64,000 nucleotides of DNA from an uncultured Paracoccaceae bacterium (lineage in GTDB: Bacteria; Pseudomonadota; Alphaproteobacteria; Rhodobacterales; Rhodobacteraceae), in contig CANLDN010000003.1 in the NCBI GenBank assembly GCA_947489445.1, positions 1 to 64,000 on the forward strand, in the 5' to 3' direction. Below, piece after piece: positions 7,856 through 16,086 of the stretch. The stretch's first letter is position 1, and every line of letters begins with the position of its first letter. The notes under the pieces were generated by a model. It did not search any database. It was given only the letters and a program-made list of their open reading frames with translations, and was not told the origin of the DNA. The position numbers and the translations under genes were made by a program.

Positions 7856-8970
7856 GCTTTTAACGCGAGCGTGGGCGAGAGCACATCAATGCCCAGTGCT
7901 TTGCCCACCGCGTAATAAGTCAGTTTGCCCGCATGCACGTTCAGCCCGTCTAGTAGATGCGGGTCGTCTTCGCAGGCCTGTCTCCAGCCCTTGTCTGCTA
8001 GGGCCAGCATGAACGGCATGGTCGCGTTCCCCAATGCGATGGTGGACGTCCGGGCCACTGCGCCCGGCATATTGGCCACGCAATAGTGCATGACGCCGTC
8101 CACCTCATAAATCGGGTCCTGATGGGTTGTGGCTTTTGATGTCTCGAAGCAGCCGCCTTGATCAATCGCCACATCGACTAGCGCCGCCCCCGGCTTCAGC
8201 TCCGACAGTTGCGCCCTTGAGATCAGTTTGGGCGCCGCCGCCCCCGGGATCAGCACGGCGCCCACGATCATGTCGGCCTCGCGTGCCAATTCAATTGTGT
8301 TGCCCGCACTGGCATAGCTGGTCTTGAACACCCCGCCGAAGGCGTCATCAAGATACCGTAGCCGGGGCAGGGACCGGTCCAGCACGGTCACATCCGCGCC
8401 CATGCCCGCCGCGATCCGTGCCGCGTGCGTACCCACAACGCCACCGCCGATCACGACAACCCGCGCCGGGCCAACCCCCGGCACGCCGCCCATCAGCACG
8501 CCGCGTCCGCCATTAGCCTTTTGCAGGGTCCAAGCGCCGACCTGTGGGACCAGCCGCCCAGCCACCTCGGACATTGGCGCGAGCAAAGGCAGCCCGCCCC
8601 TGTCGTCGGTCACCGTCTCATAGGCGATGCAGGTGGCCCCGCATTCCATTAGGTCTTTTGTCTGTTCAGGGTCAGGCGCGAGGTGCAGATAGGTGAACAA
8701 AATCTGACCTTCGCGGAGCATTTTCCGCTCCACGGCTTGGGGTTCTTTCACTTTTACAACCATTTCGGCGGTTTCAAAGATGTCTGCCGCTGTGCCCGCA
8801 ATGGCAGCACCCGCAGCGATGTAATCCGCATCCGTGAACCCGGCGCCAACGCCCGCACTGCTCTCAACCGTGACTTGATGGCCATGGCCCACCGCCTCGC
8901 GCGCGGCATTTGGGGTCAAACCGACGCGAAACTCCTGCGGTTTGATCTCTTTGGGGCATCCAATATGCAT
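7852..8970 (-). CDS. ald: Alanine dehydrogenase
   Basis: 372 residues, normal for Ald, which interconverts L-alanine and pyruvate plus ammonia using NAD. It opens with the conserved MHIGCPKEIKPQEFRVGLTP. KVKEPQ and FTYLHLAP are substrate-site segments, and VVIGGGVVGTHAARIAAGMG is the Rossmann NAD motif. The catalytic-region motif VDVAIDQGGC is present, as is the C-terminal NMPGAVARTSTIALGNAT. The true start is 8970; longer in-frame extensions run into the regulator. It is divergent from an Lrp/AsnC regulator, the classic ald-aldR arrangement. Confidence 0.96.
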   Translation of the reverse strand: MHIGCPKEIKPQEFRVGLTPNAAREAVGHGHQVTVESSAGVGAGFTDADYIAAGAAIAGTAADIFETAEMVVKVKEPQAVERKMLREGQILFTYLHLAPDPEQTKDLMECGATCIAYETVTDDRGGLPLLAPMSEVAGRLVPQVGAWTLQKANGGRGVLMGGVPGVGPARVVVIGGGVVGTHAARIAAGMGADVTVLDRSLPRLRYLDDAFGGVFKTSYASAGNTIELAREADMIVGAVLIPGAAAPKLISRAQLSELKPGAALVDVAIDQGGCFETSKATTHQDPIYEVDGVMHYCVANMPGAVARTSTIALGNATMPFMLALADKGWRQACEDDPHLLDGLNVHAGKLTYYAVGKALGIDVLSPTLALKA

Positions 8971-9024
8971 ATCCGGTCTCCTCTCGTTCCTCAGATCGCA
9001 CATTCTGCGGAGATCCACGCAATT

Positions 9025-9104
9025 GCACGATGCTGTCTCTTGGATGATTGCGATAACAGCGGTAGGAATGTGCAGCAGGGTAGGAAAAAATCGAAGGATC
9101 GTGC
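9025..9104. promoter_or_regulatory. ald / Lrp divergent promoter region with inverted GCACGAT sites
   Basis: GCACGAT at 9025-9031 and its inverted copy ATCGTGC at 9098-9104 lie 66 bases apart in the 139-base gap between the divergent genes. The second copy is 5 bases before the regulator start. Such spaced inverted sites fit an Lrp-type octamer that wraps DNA. The assignment is an inference. Confidence 0.35.
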
Positions 9105-9109
9105 GACAA

Positions 9110-9568
9110 ATGGAACTCGACAGCATCGATCGACGAATCCTTGGGGTTCTGCAAAAGAAAGGACGCATGTCCAATCAGGATCTTTCCGATGTGGCGAACC
9201 TGTCACCCTCAGCTTGTCACCGGCGGGTGCAGCGGCTCGAAAAAGACGGCTACATCCGCGACTATGTGGCTCTTCTTGACCCACGTAAAATGGGGATGCC
9301 AACGACGGTTTTCGTAGAGATCACGCTGAGTGGTCAGGCTGATGAGGTGCTCGATGCTTTCGAAAAAGCGGTCGCGCGTGTGCCGGATGTGCTTGAATGT
9401 CACCTGATGGCGGGGACTGCCGACTACCTGCTGAAAGTCGTGGCCGGCGATACCGAAGATTTCGCCCGCATCCATCGCCGCTATCTTGCAACGCTACCGG
9501 GGGTGGCGCAGATGCAATCATCCTTCGCCCTGCGCACGGTGCGGCAAACCACAGCACTGCCGGTTTAG
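9110..9568 (+). CDS. Lrp/AsnC family transcriptional regulator, probable ald regulator
   Basis: 152 residues. An N-terminal winged helix-turn-helix (MELDSIDRRILGVLQKKGRM, then NLSPSACHRRVQRLEKDGYI) is followed by the RAM ligand-binding domain (EITLSGQ, DVLECHLMAGTADYLLKVVA). The ATG at 9110 gives the standard MELDxIDRRIL start. Longer in-frame extensions run back into the ald promoter. The divergent position next to ald strongly suggests alanine-responsive control of ald, as for AldR/Lrp homologues. Confidence 0.9.
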   Translation: MELDSIDRRILGVLQKKGRMSNQDLSDVANLSPSACHRRVQRLEKDGYIRDYVALLDPRKMGMPTTVFVEITLSGQADEVLDAFEKAVARVPDVLECHLMAGTADYLLKVVAGDTEDFARIHRRYLATLPGVAQMQSSFALRTVRQTTALPV

Positions 9569-9584
9569 ACTGCGCCGCAGCCCA

Positions 9585-9614
9585 ACATGTCCGCCTCTCC
9601 GCCGACATGTCCGC
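9585..9614. repeat. Two direct repeats ACATGTCCGC, 20-bp period
   Basis: ACATGTCCGC occurs at 9585-9594 and 9605-9614, exactly 20 bases apart (two helical turns). Each holds the palindrome ACATGT; the second extends to GACATGTC. They lie between the Lrp-type regulator and the RTX protease, about 140-165 bases before the protease start. They could be tandem operator sites for the protease-lipoprotein operon. Confidence 0.4.
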
Positions 9615-9749
9615 GGGAAAAGAGCATGAATTCGCGCATATGTAGCGCGATCACAGTATAGCCATAATTTTGTCGCCCTCGGTAACGATGTGTCCATCAG
9701 GCGGTCCTACAAAGGATCGGGGATAACGAATTGCGTTCTAAAGGGTTAA

Positions 9750-11000
9750 ATGATGAGCTTTGAACTGATCACTGCATCAATCGGCGGGCGAACCGTCAAT
9801 CTGAAATGGGGTGTCGACGACTTGACGACGGCCAGTGGAGAGATAACCTGGTCGATGTCGTTAGGCGGGCTCACCTTTGATCGCAGTCGCTATACCGAAG
9901 CTGATTTTCTCAATGCGATGCAAGCCGCATTTGATGCCTGGGAAGCTGTGGCCAATGTGGATTTCCGACTGATTTCCGGCGATGCTGACATTGATGTTGG
10001 AACGCGGATACTGTCAGGCAGCACCGTTGGATTGGCCGAATACTCGTTCAATTCGGGTGCGGATCGCGATGACGATGTCGGTGAGATTATAGCCGTCACG
10101 ATTTCCATGGACCTTGAACCAAACTGGAGCCCGTTTGGCGAAACCGGTCTCAGCTTTTTTGCCGTTGCAGTACACGAGATTGGCCATGGTCTTGGCTTGG
10201 ATCACGTCGATGACACAACCGAAATCATGAACGATTTTGTTGCGGCGAACGAATTGGGTGACGGCGATATCGCTGGTATACAGGTGCTTTATGGTGCACG
10301 GCAGAACGGGACGCCGAATAATGACCGGGTTAGCTTTGCCACAGAAGTCGTGGGCCAGCGCTACGAAGGCGGGCGCGGCAATGACGACATCACGGGCGGC
10401 AGCGGCGATGACAGCTTCTTTGGCGGTTCTGGCAATGATGATATCGCGGGCAATGATGGCAACGATTTCCTAATCGACACGCTCGGGACCAACACACTCA
10501 ACGGTGGCAATGACGACGACATTATCATCGGTGGCAACGGCCAGACGACGGGGATCGGTGGGCAAGGCAACGACATCATCATCGGCGGGATCGGCGACGA
10601 TATATTGTCCGGCAACGCTGGCAACGACACAATCCTTGGCGATGGCTCCAGCAGCTTTTTCTACGGTGATGACACGCTGATCGCAGGGACCGGGACCGAC
10701 TATCTGCAAGGTGGCGGCGGGGCCGACACCTTTGTATTCGACATCGGCGACGGAACCAATTTCATCGCGGAACTCGACGTTGATCAGAACAATCCGGGCG
10801 CCACCAGCACCATCGGCGCCGATTTCGATAGCGGCATTGATCAGGTTGATCTGTCCGATTTTAACTATGGCGGAACAGCACAAGTCTTTGATAACATAAC
10901 AACACAAGGTGGACATGCGGTCTTCTCGGACCAAGGAACTACCATTCATTTCATCGGGCTTCAGGTCGGCGATCTAACAGGAGATGATTTCATATTATGA
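9750..11000 (+). CDS. Secreted RTX zinc metalloprotease (matrixin/serralysin-like)
   Basis: 416 residues. The catalytic domain (about 1-180) has the zinc signature HEIGHGLGLDH (His142, Glu143, His146, His152) and a downstream EIMNDF Met-turn, as in metzincins. Residues about 205-340 hold glycine- and aspartate-rich nonapeptides (GGRGNDDITGGSGDDSFFGG, GGQGNDIIIGGIGDDIL and others), typical RTX calcium-binding repeats. The C-terminus (LTGDDFIL) fits a type I secretion signal. There is no N-terminal signal peptide and no ABC exporter nearby, so export would use a type I system encoded elsewhere. The stop overlaps the lipoprotein start (ATGA). Two in-frame ATGs sit at 9750 and 9753. Confidence 0.88.
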   Translation: MMSFELITASIGGRTVNLKWGVDDLTTASGEITWSMSLGGLTFDRSRYTEADFLNAMQAAFDAWEAVANVDFRLISGDADIDVGTRILSGSTVGLAEYSFNSGADRDDDVGEIIAVTISMDLEPNWSPFGETGLSFFAVAVHEIGHGLGLDHVDDTTEIMNDFVAANELGDGDIAGIQVLYGARQNGTPNNDRVSFATEVVGQRYEGGRGNDDITGGSGDDSFFGGSGNDDIAGNDGNDFLIDTLGTNTLNGGNDDDIIIGGNGQTTGIGGQGNDIIIGGIGDDILSGNAGNDTILGDGSSSFFYGDDTLIAGTGTDYLQGGGGADTFVFDIGDGTNFIAELDVDQNNPGATSTIGADFDSGIDQVDLSDFNYGGTAQVFDNITTQGGHAVFSDQGTTIHFIGLQVGDLTGDDFIL

Positions 11001-11839
11001 CGCAAAAACAAAAACGCGGCCCCAGCCACTGGCAGGCCATTGTCATACTCGCAGCTTCAACTTGCGGCCTCGCTGCCTGCACCGGCAGCAGCGACGGATC
11101 GGGGGGCGGTGGCGGCATACCAACTTCGGAAGAGTATACCGAATTTGACAATACCTCATCGCTGACACCTTCACCGCTCACTTTTGTTGCTATCACGAAC
11201 ACAGGCACACCGTCGTCGGGTAATGCCGGGACGCTTGCGCATAATCTGGGTGCCATCACAGGGGGGCAATTGCAGGGCACGCTTAACGGTGATTTATCGG
11301 TGATCACCCTGTCCAGTGGCGGCTTCGCCAACCTGTCCAACCCTGAAAGCACTGCTGAATACCTACGTATATTCCGGACCGAAGGAACGGGATCGGACCT
11401 CTTTGGTGTTGTGGGGCAGGCCACCAATTTGGTTGATATGCCCGACATCAACACAGGCTCTGCGTCGTACAGTGGGGTTGTTGAACTGCAGGTTGATGAC
11501 GGTGATGCCACCTATGCGCTGACGGGCGACGCGGCCATCACGGCATTCTGGATGACCAGCAGCGTCAACAGTACGTTTGACGAACTGTCAGGCACCCGCA
11601 ATGACAGCGAAATCGTGAACGACGTTGGTACGATCAGCATCAGCAATGCTACAATCGCGGGCAGCGGCTTTTCTGGAGGAACACTATCGACTACCGGCAC
11701 CGTTTTCGATGTGACTGCGGGTGCTTCGATTGATGGAACGAATGGCCAGTTCTTTGGCCCCGCTGCGGATGAAGTTGGCGGAACAATCGTAATTGACGAC
11801 ACAGATCTGAGCGTGCTTGGAGTCTTTATCGCCGACTAG
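10997..11839 (+). CDS. Surface lipoprotein with TbpB-like beta-barrel domain
   Basis: 280 residues. A lipoprotein signal ends in the lipobox LAAC with Cys28, followed by a Ser/Gly-rich linker (about 30-42). The C-terminal half is a compact beta domain ending in GTISISNATIAGSGFSGG, NGQFFGPAADEVGG and a short last strand. The FFGPxAxExGG pattern is typical of TbpB/Slam-dependent surface lipoprotein barrels. The start overlaps the protease stop by 4 bases, so the two are translationally coupled. The lipoprotein may tether, receive or protect against the protease, or bind an outside ligand; no function is proven. No TonB-dependent receptor is adjacent. Confidence 0.75.
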   Translation: MTQKQKRGPSHWQAIVILAASTCGLAACTGSSDGSGGGGGIPTSEEYTEFDNTSSLTPSPLTFVAITNTGTPSSGNAGTLAHNLGAITGGQLQGTLNGDLSVITLSSGGFANLSNPESTAEYLRIFRTEGTGSDLFGVVGQATNLVDMPDINTGSASYSGVVELQVDDGDATYALTGDAAITAFWMTSSVNSTFDELSGTRNDSEIVNDVGTISISNATIAGSGFSGGTLSTTGTVFDVTAGASIDGTNGQFFGPAADEVGGTIVIDDTDLSVLGVFIAD

Positions 11840-13053
11840 GGCGCATCATCGCGCCGCTCACCATCCTCTGGCGCTAATCCGTAGGGGGCCGCGAGGTTCC
11901 AGACATGCGCTGGCACCATATTTTTCATCTTCGCCGGTTCCGCCCGGCGCAGATGCAACACCGTTTCCGCGGCTTTCATCTCAACCCGCGTACGCGCAAA
12001 TTCCAACCCGCGCGGGCCAATCCGGGGCATCAGCCAACCCATCACGCCGCGTAGCCAATTGGGCATCCGGCGCAATGGCAAACCACCTGCGGCCAATCGG
12101 GTGTTTTCTACAAACCCCTTTACTGACCTGGCACGCTTGCCGCGTGAGCCGGGTACAGCAAGCGTCACCTCATCCCCCAAACCGTCGAGCATTTCCTGAC
12201 CTCGCGCATTACGGACAATCAGCCATTGCTCACCTTCGCCCGCCATATAGCCCACAGTGATATCAGCCAGTCGGTTGGTGTAATCCACGCAAGTGCGGCA
12301 GGTCAGAGGAAAGAAATCATCGGGCAAATCTGCAATTGGTAACTTCAAAAATGGGATCAGGCGCTGTGATCCATCTTCAAACCGTAACTCCACATGATAA
12401 TCGGCCCGAAACTCCAAATAAGTCACGGTGTCCGGAGCGTTGGTCAGTCGGGCCAGAAATCCATGGAAGTTCGCGGTTGTGGTGTTGTCTGAACACGGTG
12501 TGCCGATCACATATATCCGTTCAAACCCCAATGCCGCCTCCAACGCGCGCAGGGCGTAAATCTGGCAGGGGATGCCAATCACGGCAATGCGCCTATGGCC
12601 CGCTGCCTGAGCGGGTTCCAACAATGCCAACAAAGGGGCATAGCCCATGCGCATTCCCCGCGCATGGACCATATCGGCAGGGTCCGTGATGATGGCGGGG
12701 CGGGGTCGCCAACGGTCTACCGCATCCGGGACCATAGTGAGCACAGCATCAACTGCGCCCGTTTCCAACAACTGCTCGGCCAACCGGGTCGTCAGACCGG
12801 TCCATTGCGCGCCGTCGCGCGCGGGCGTCAGGGCGGCACGGTACATCGCATTCATGGTGCCAAAAAACCGTTCATCCCCATCAGATCCGGCCACCCGGCC
12901 ATGGACCTGAGCCTCCAGCGCAGGATAGTCAGGCTTGATAAACTGGCAGGCCTTGCCGCAGGCCGCCGGGTCCGCCATGCGTGACACCCCGCAATCGGTG
13001 CATAGGCCGCGAGGGGCAGGATTGGCCAGAACGGGTGGGGCGGGCAATGACAT
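11836..13053 (-). CDS. FrhB/BciB-like Fe-S flavoprotein (coenzyme F420 hydrogenase/dehydrogenase beta subunit family)
   Basis: 405 residues. An N-terminal Cys motif (GLCTDCGVS, then AACGKACQFI) and a second set (FPLTCRTCVDYTN) are positioned as [4Fe-4S] ligands. The middle (RRIAVIGIPCQIYALRALE, and VIGTPCSDNTT) is typical of the FrhB C-terminal domain, and LADITVGYMAG matches its conserved tail. Homologues include F420-reducing subunits and the divinyl-reductase BciB. No other hydrogenase, F420 or bacteriochlorophyll gene is in the window, so the substrate is unknown. It is convergent with the lipoprotein gene (4-base overlap) and divergent from asd. Confidence 0.82.
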   Translation of the reverse strand: MSLPAPPVLANPAPRGLCTDCGVSRMADPAACGKACQFIKPDYPALEAQVHGRVAGSDGDERFFGTMNAMYRAALTPARDGAQWTGLTTRLAEQLLETGAVDAVLTMVPDAVDRWRPRPAIITDPADMVHARGMRMGYAPLLALLEPAQAAGHRRIAVIGIPCQIYALRALEAALGFERIYVIGTPCSDNTTTANFHGFLARLTNAPDTVTYLEFRADYHVELRFEDGSQRLIPFLKLPIADLPDDFFPLTCRTCVDYTNRLADITVGYMAGEGEQWLIVRNARGQEMLDGLGDEVTLAVPGSRGKRARSVKGFVENTRLAAGGLPLRRMPNWLRGVMGWLMPRIGPRGLEFARTRVEMKAAETVLHLRRAEPAKMKNMVPAHVWNLAAPYGLAPEDGERRDDAP

Positions 13054-13168
13054 ATCCGCAGCCTATCGCGACCGCGATCAGTGTCCAGCCAGATTGACTG
13101 GCCCTAGCCCCTTCCCCTTGCGGCCCGGCCACGGTAAAGGGGCGCATCTGCAACCAAGGAGCCAGCCA

Positions 13169-14191
13169 ATGGGCTACAGAATCGCCGTCGTCGGCGCCAC
13201 AGGCAATGTGGGCCGCGAAATGCTGAATATCCTCGTGGAACGCCAGTTCCCAGTGGACGAAATCACCGCACTCGCCAGCCGTAAGTCGCTGGGTACCGAG
13301 GTCAGCTTTGGCGATAAAACCCTGACGACCAAGGACCTGGACACCTTCGACTTCAAGGGTTGGGACATCGCGCTTTTTGCTGTCGGGTCAGAGGCCACCA
13401 AGAAATACGCGCCCTCTGCAGCCAAGGCGGGTTGCGTGGTCATCGATAACTCATCACTGTATCGCTATGACGCAGACGTACCGCTCATCGTGCCAGAGGT
13501 GAACGCCGACGCGATCCATGGCTATACAAAGAAAAACATCATCGCCAACCCCAACTGTTCGACCGCACAAATGGTTGTCGCACTCAAGCCGCTGCACGAC
13601 CGGGCCAAAATCAAGCGGGTGGTGGTCAGCACTTACCAATCCGTGTCCGGTGCGGGCAAAGGTGGTATTGATGAACTGTGGGACCAGACAAAATCAATCT
13701 ATAACCCCACCGACGACAAACCACCCAAGCAGTTCACCAAGCAGATCGCGTTCAACGTGATCCCGCATATTGATGCGTTCATGGATGATGGCTCGACCAA
13801 GGAAGAGTGGAAAATGGTCGCCGAGACCAAGAAGATCGTCGATCCGGCGATCAAGGTTACGGCAACCTGCGTGCGGGTGCCCGTCTTTGTAGGCCATTCC
13901 GAAGCAATCAATATCGAATTCGAAGACTTTATCGACGAAGATGAAGTTCGCGATATCCTGCGCGAGGCACCCGGTGTGATGGTCATCGATAAACGCGAAG
14001 ATGGTGGGTATGTCACGCCGGTCGAGTGCGTTGGCGATTTTGCAACCTTCATCAGCCGGATCCGGCAGGACAGCACAATCGACAACGGGATCAACCTGTG
14101 GTGCGTTTCGGACAACTTACGCAAAGGGGCGGCGTTGAACGCCGTCCAGATCGCTGAGACGCTTGGGCGCGAGTGCCTGAAAAAGGGCTGA
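13169..14191 (+). CDS. asd: Aspartate-semialdehyde dehydrogenase
   Basis: 340 residues. It reduces aspartyl phosphate to aspartate semialdehyde for lysine, threonine, methionine and diaminopimelate synthesis. The N-terminal NADP motif VVGATGNVGREML, the catalytic cysteine context IIANPNCSTAQMVVAL, and ATCVRVPVFVGHSEAINIEF are all present. ATG 13169 follows AAGGAG and gives MGYRIAVVGATGNVG; upstream in-frame sequence overlaps the divergent gene and is not conserved. A strong terminator follows directly. Confidence 0.96.
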   Translation: MGYRIAVVGATGNVGREMLNILVERQFPVDEITALASRKSLGTEVSFGDKTLTTKDLDTFDFKGWDIALFAVGSEATKKYAPSAAKAGCVVIDNSSLYRYDADVPLIVPEVNADAIHGYTKKNIIANPNCSTAQMVVALKPLHDRAKIKRVVVSTYQSVSGAGKGGIDELWDQTKSIYNPTDDKPPKQFTKQIAFNVIPHIDAFMDDGSTKEEWKMVAETKKIVDPAIKVTATCVRVPVFVGHSEAINIEFEDFIDEDEVRDILREAPGVMVIDKREDGGYVTPVECVGDFATFISRIRQDSTIDNGINLWCVSDNLRKGAALNAVQIAETLGRECLKKG

Positions 14192-14199
14192 CCTGAAAA

Positions 14200-14230
14200 A
14201 AACAAGGGCGCGAAACAGGCGCCCTTGTTT
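14200..14230 (+). terminator. Intrinsic terminator after asd
   Basis: A 12-bp perfect stem, AAACAAGGGCGC (14200-14211) with GCGCCCTTGTTT (14219-14230), surrounds a 7-base loop GAAACAG. It begins 8 bases after the asd stop and is followed by a T-rich run. Confidence 0.9.
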
Positions 14231-14836
14231 GTAAATGGCGGCTTCTCGCCTTAATCGGGAGTGCCTCATTTGCACTGCGCACGCACGTGGCATGGCAAAT
14301 GCGGCCCGTGCATGATTGGTTGTGTTGTCACGCGTCGAGGAATGCGGTCATTCAGCCGAAGCGCGGCCAGAACAACATCGAAAACGCGCGAATTCCGAGA
14401 CAGGGCTGCCGTTCCATATGCAAGGTGGCCACAATGTCTGCGCCGATTGCAATGAGATGCCTATGGTCAACCCAGCACCCTGTGCGATCGTGATTGGTGC
14501 TGCATGGCTTGCCGCGAAATAGTTCGATCTGACATCGACCCGATGCACTGTATCCCAGCGGCCTGCGGGCTGGGTTCAAAAAAGATGTTTTCATTTGAAC
14601 GCCTTGTTTGCGACGCGATTTCGCAATCGGATTAGCCAACCGATACGTTTGATTATCGGGTTACCGCTGTCGGGGTGAATGGGCTGATGGCCGTTGCCTT
14701 CGCGCCTCGCGATTGTCGCCTGAACGCTAGTATCGAATGTGCCCCGTCCATCACTGACAAAAATCAATGGGTGAAAAAAATGGCGCGCTAGCCTTCGGTT
14801 CGTTCTCGTTCGATTTCAACAGTGGAAAATAGTTCA
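14231..14836. other. Roughly 600-base gap with no recognised gene
   Basis: Between the asd terminator and the flavodoxin gene there are short overlapping frames on both strands. None resembles a known family, and codon use looks random in all of them. The last 90 bases hold the flavodoxin promoter region, including a possible Fnr-type box listed separately. The rest could be the remains of a lost gene or an unrecognised RNA; I cannot support either. Confidence 0.5.
14754..14767. promoter_or_regulatory. Possible Fnr-type box (one mismatch) upstream of the flavodoxin operon
   Basis: CTGAC-AAAA-ATCAA differs from the alphaproteobacterial Fnr consensus TTGAY-N4-RTCAA only at the first base. It is centred about 76 bases before the flavodoxin start. 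The perfect site at 20686 in the same neighbourhood makes it worth noting, but one mismatch makes it uncertain. Confidence 0.35.
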
Positions 14837-15397
14837 ATGAACGGCGCCATTTTTTATGCTAGCAAATACGGCAGCACGCTTGAATATGCAGGCTGGATTG
14901 CAGATGCGACTGGCCTTCCGGTCTATGACGCTGATGAGCAGGGCAGTGATCCCGCTGATTCCGATTTCCTGGTGCTGGGAAGCCCGATCATCTACTACAA
15001 ACTGCTTCTTTCGCGTTGGATGCACCGCAATCTGGATGTAATACTCAGCAAGCCCGCGGTGCTGTTTACCGTTTCCGGTGCGCCTGCAGGCAAAAAGCTG
15101 GACAGATGGATCAGGGATTGTTTGTCACCAGCGTTGGTCCGCCATATGCACCATGTTGCATTACGCGGCCGCCAGAACCCGAAAGACCTTACTTGGTTTG
15201 ACCGATCCATGCTGATCGTTGCTGGCCTGATGAACAGCGATCGGCAAGCAGCCCAAGAAGAGATGAACGGCTTTGACTATATGGACCGGGCCAGTATTCA
15301 GCCCATCGTTGACCTGATCAAAGATCTGCAAGCGGCCAATGGACCGGACCAGCAAGATGGCCTGTCGGCATTGGCCGGACACGAGCATCCGGCATGA
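14837..15397 (+). CDS. Flavodoxin-domain protein, HemG-like
   Basis: 186 residues. The N-terminus IFYASKYGSTLEYAGWIAD is the FMN phosphate-binding loop of flavodoxins. FLVLGSPIIYY and LFTVSGAPAG are the other FMN contacts. The distal part (RQNPKDLTWFDRSMLIVAGL) resembles protoporphyrinogen oxidase HemG, which would place it in heme synthesis; other redox roles are equally possible. ATG 14837 is preferred over GTG 14822 because it opens directly on the flavodoxin strand. The stop overlaps the next gene by 4 bases, and it heads a run of redox and membrane genes to 18.5 kb. Confidence 0.8.
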   Translation: MNGAIFYASKYGSTLEYAGWIADATGLPVYDADEQGSDPADSDFLVLGSPIIYYKLLLSRWMHRNLDVILSKPAVLFTVSGAPAGKKLDRWIRDCLSPALVRHMHHVALRGRQNPKDLTWFDRSMLIVAGLMNSDRQAAQEEMNGFDYMDRASIQPIVDLIKDLQAANGPDQQDGLSALAGHEHPA

Positions 15398-16086
15398 GTG
15401 ATCAAACTGAATGTCTGCGCCTACCGTTGAGCAAGGCCGGGTCACAACGCGCCGCGCGCGTTGCTTGTGTGCTTTTCATTATCGCCACTACATCGACGAT
15501 GGCTGCACAGGCGATCCTTAGCCCAATATTGGAAAACCTGGAAACGGCAGGTGCGTCTCAGACAAAACTTGTTGCATGGGCTGTTCTGCTGGAAATCGCC
15601 AACGCTTTGGCAAGCGCCGGGATTGCGATTGCACTCTATCCGGTTCTGCGTCGATGTGCCGAGTTGGCCGCGACAGGCTATCTGGGCCTGCGCGTTATCG
15701 AGGGTGCAGTGGGCGTCGTTGCGGCAGCAGTTTTGGCGATTATCATATCGAACAGTGCCGACGAAATGGCATTCACATTGGCACTACATGACACCGCGTT
15801 CCTGATGGTGTTGCTTGTTTTTAGCTGCGGCACTTTGCTGCTGTATCCAATACTGTTTGCCTTCCGATTGGTTCCGCCTGTGTTATCGCTCTGGGGGCTG
15901 ATCGGTGGCCTGATGCTGTTGGTGTCTTGCATCCTGATCCTGTTCGGTTGGATTGAGTTTGGCGGAACGACGGACCTGATCCTGTCTCTGCCAATCTGGA
16001 TCAACGAAATGGCGCTGGCGCTTTGGCTGCTTATCCGGGGCTTGGACCTGACACAGGTCGGTTGGGATACGCGCGATGCAGCCTGA
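15394..16086 (+). CDS. DUF4386 family polytopic membrane protein
   Basis: 230 residues with about six or seven hydrophobic segments: ARVACVLFIIATTSTMAAQ, VLLEIANALASAGIAIALY, GVVAAAVLAIIIS, FLMVLLVFSCGTLLLYPIL, LIGGLMLLVSCILILFG and others. RVIEG and LYPVLRR are features shared with DUF4386 proteins. Function is unknown. It overlaps the flavodoxin gene by 4 bases and the next DUF4386 gene by 11 bases, so the three are probably co-translated. It is a diverged paralogue of the next gene. Confidence 0.8.
   Translation: MSDQTECLRLPLSKAGSQRAARVACVLFIIATTSTMAAQAILSPILENLETAGASQTKLVAWAVLLEIANALASAGIAIALYPVLRRCAELAATGYLGLRVIEGAVGVVAAAVLAIIISNSADEMAFTLALHDTAFLMVLLVFSCGTLLLYPILFAFRLVPPVLSLWGLIGGLMLLVSCILILFGWIEFGGTTDLILSLPIWINEMALALWLLIRGLDLTQVGWDTRDAA

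Noticed and set aside
14261..14639. Short overlapping frames on both strands after asd
   Set aside because: None has a ribosome site with conserved-looking protein content, and they conflict with each other.
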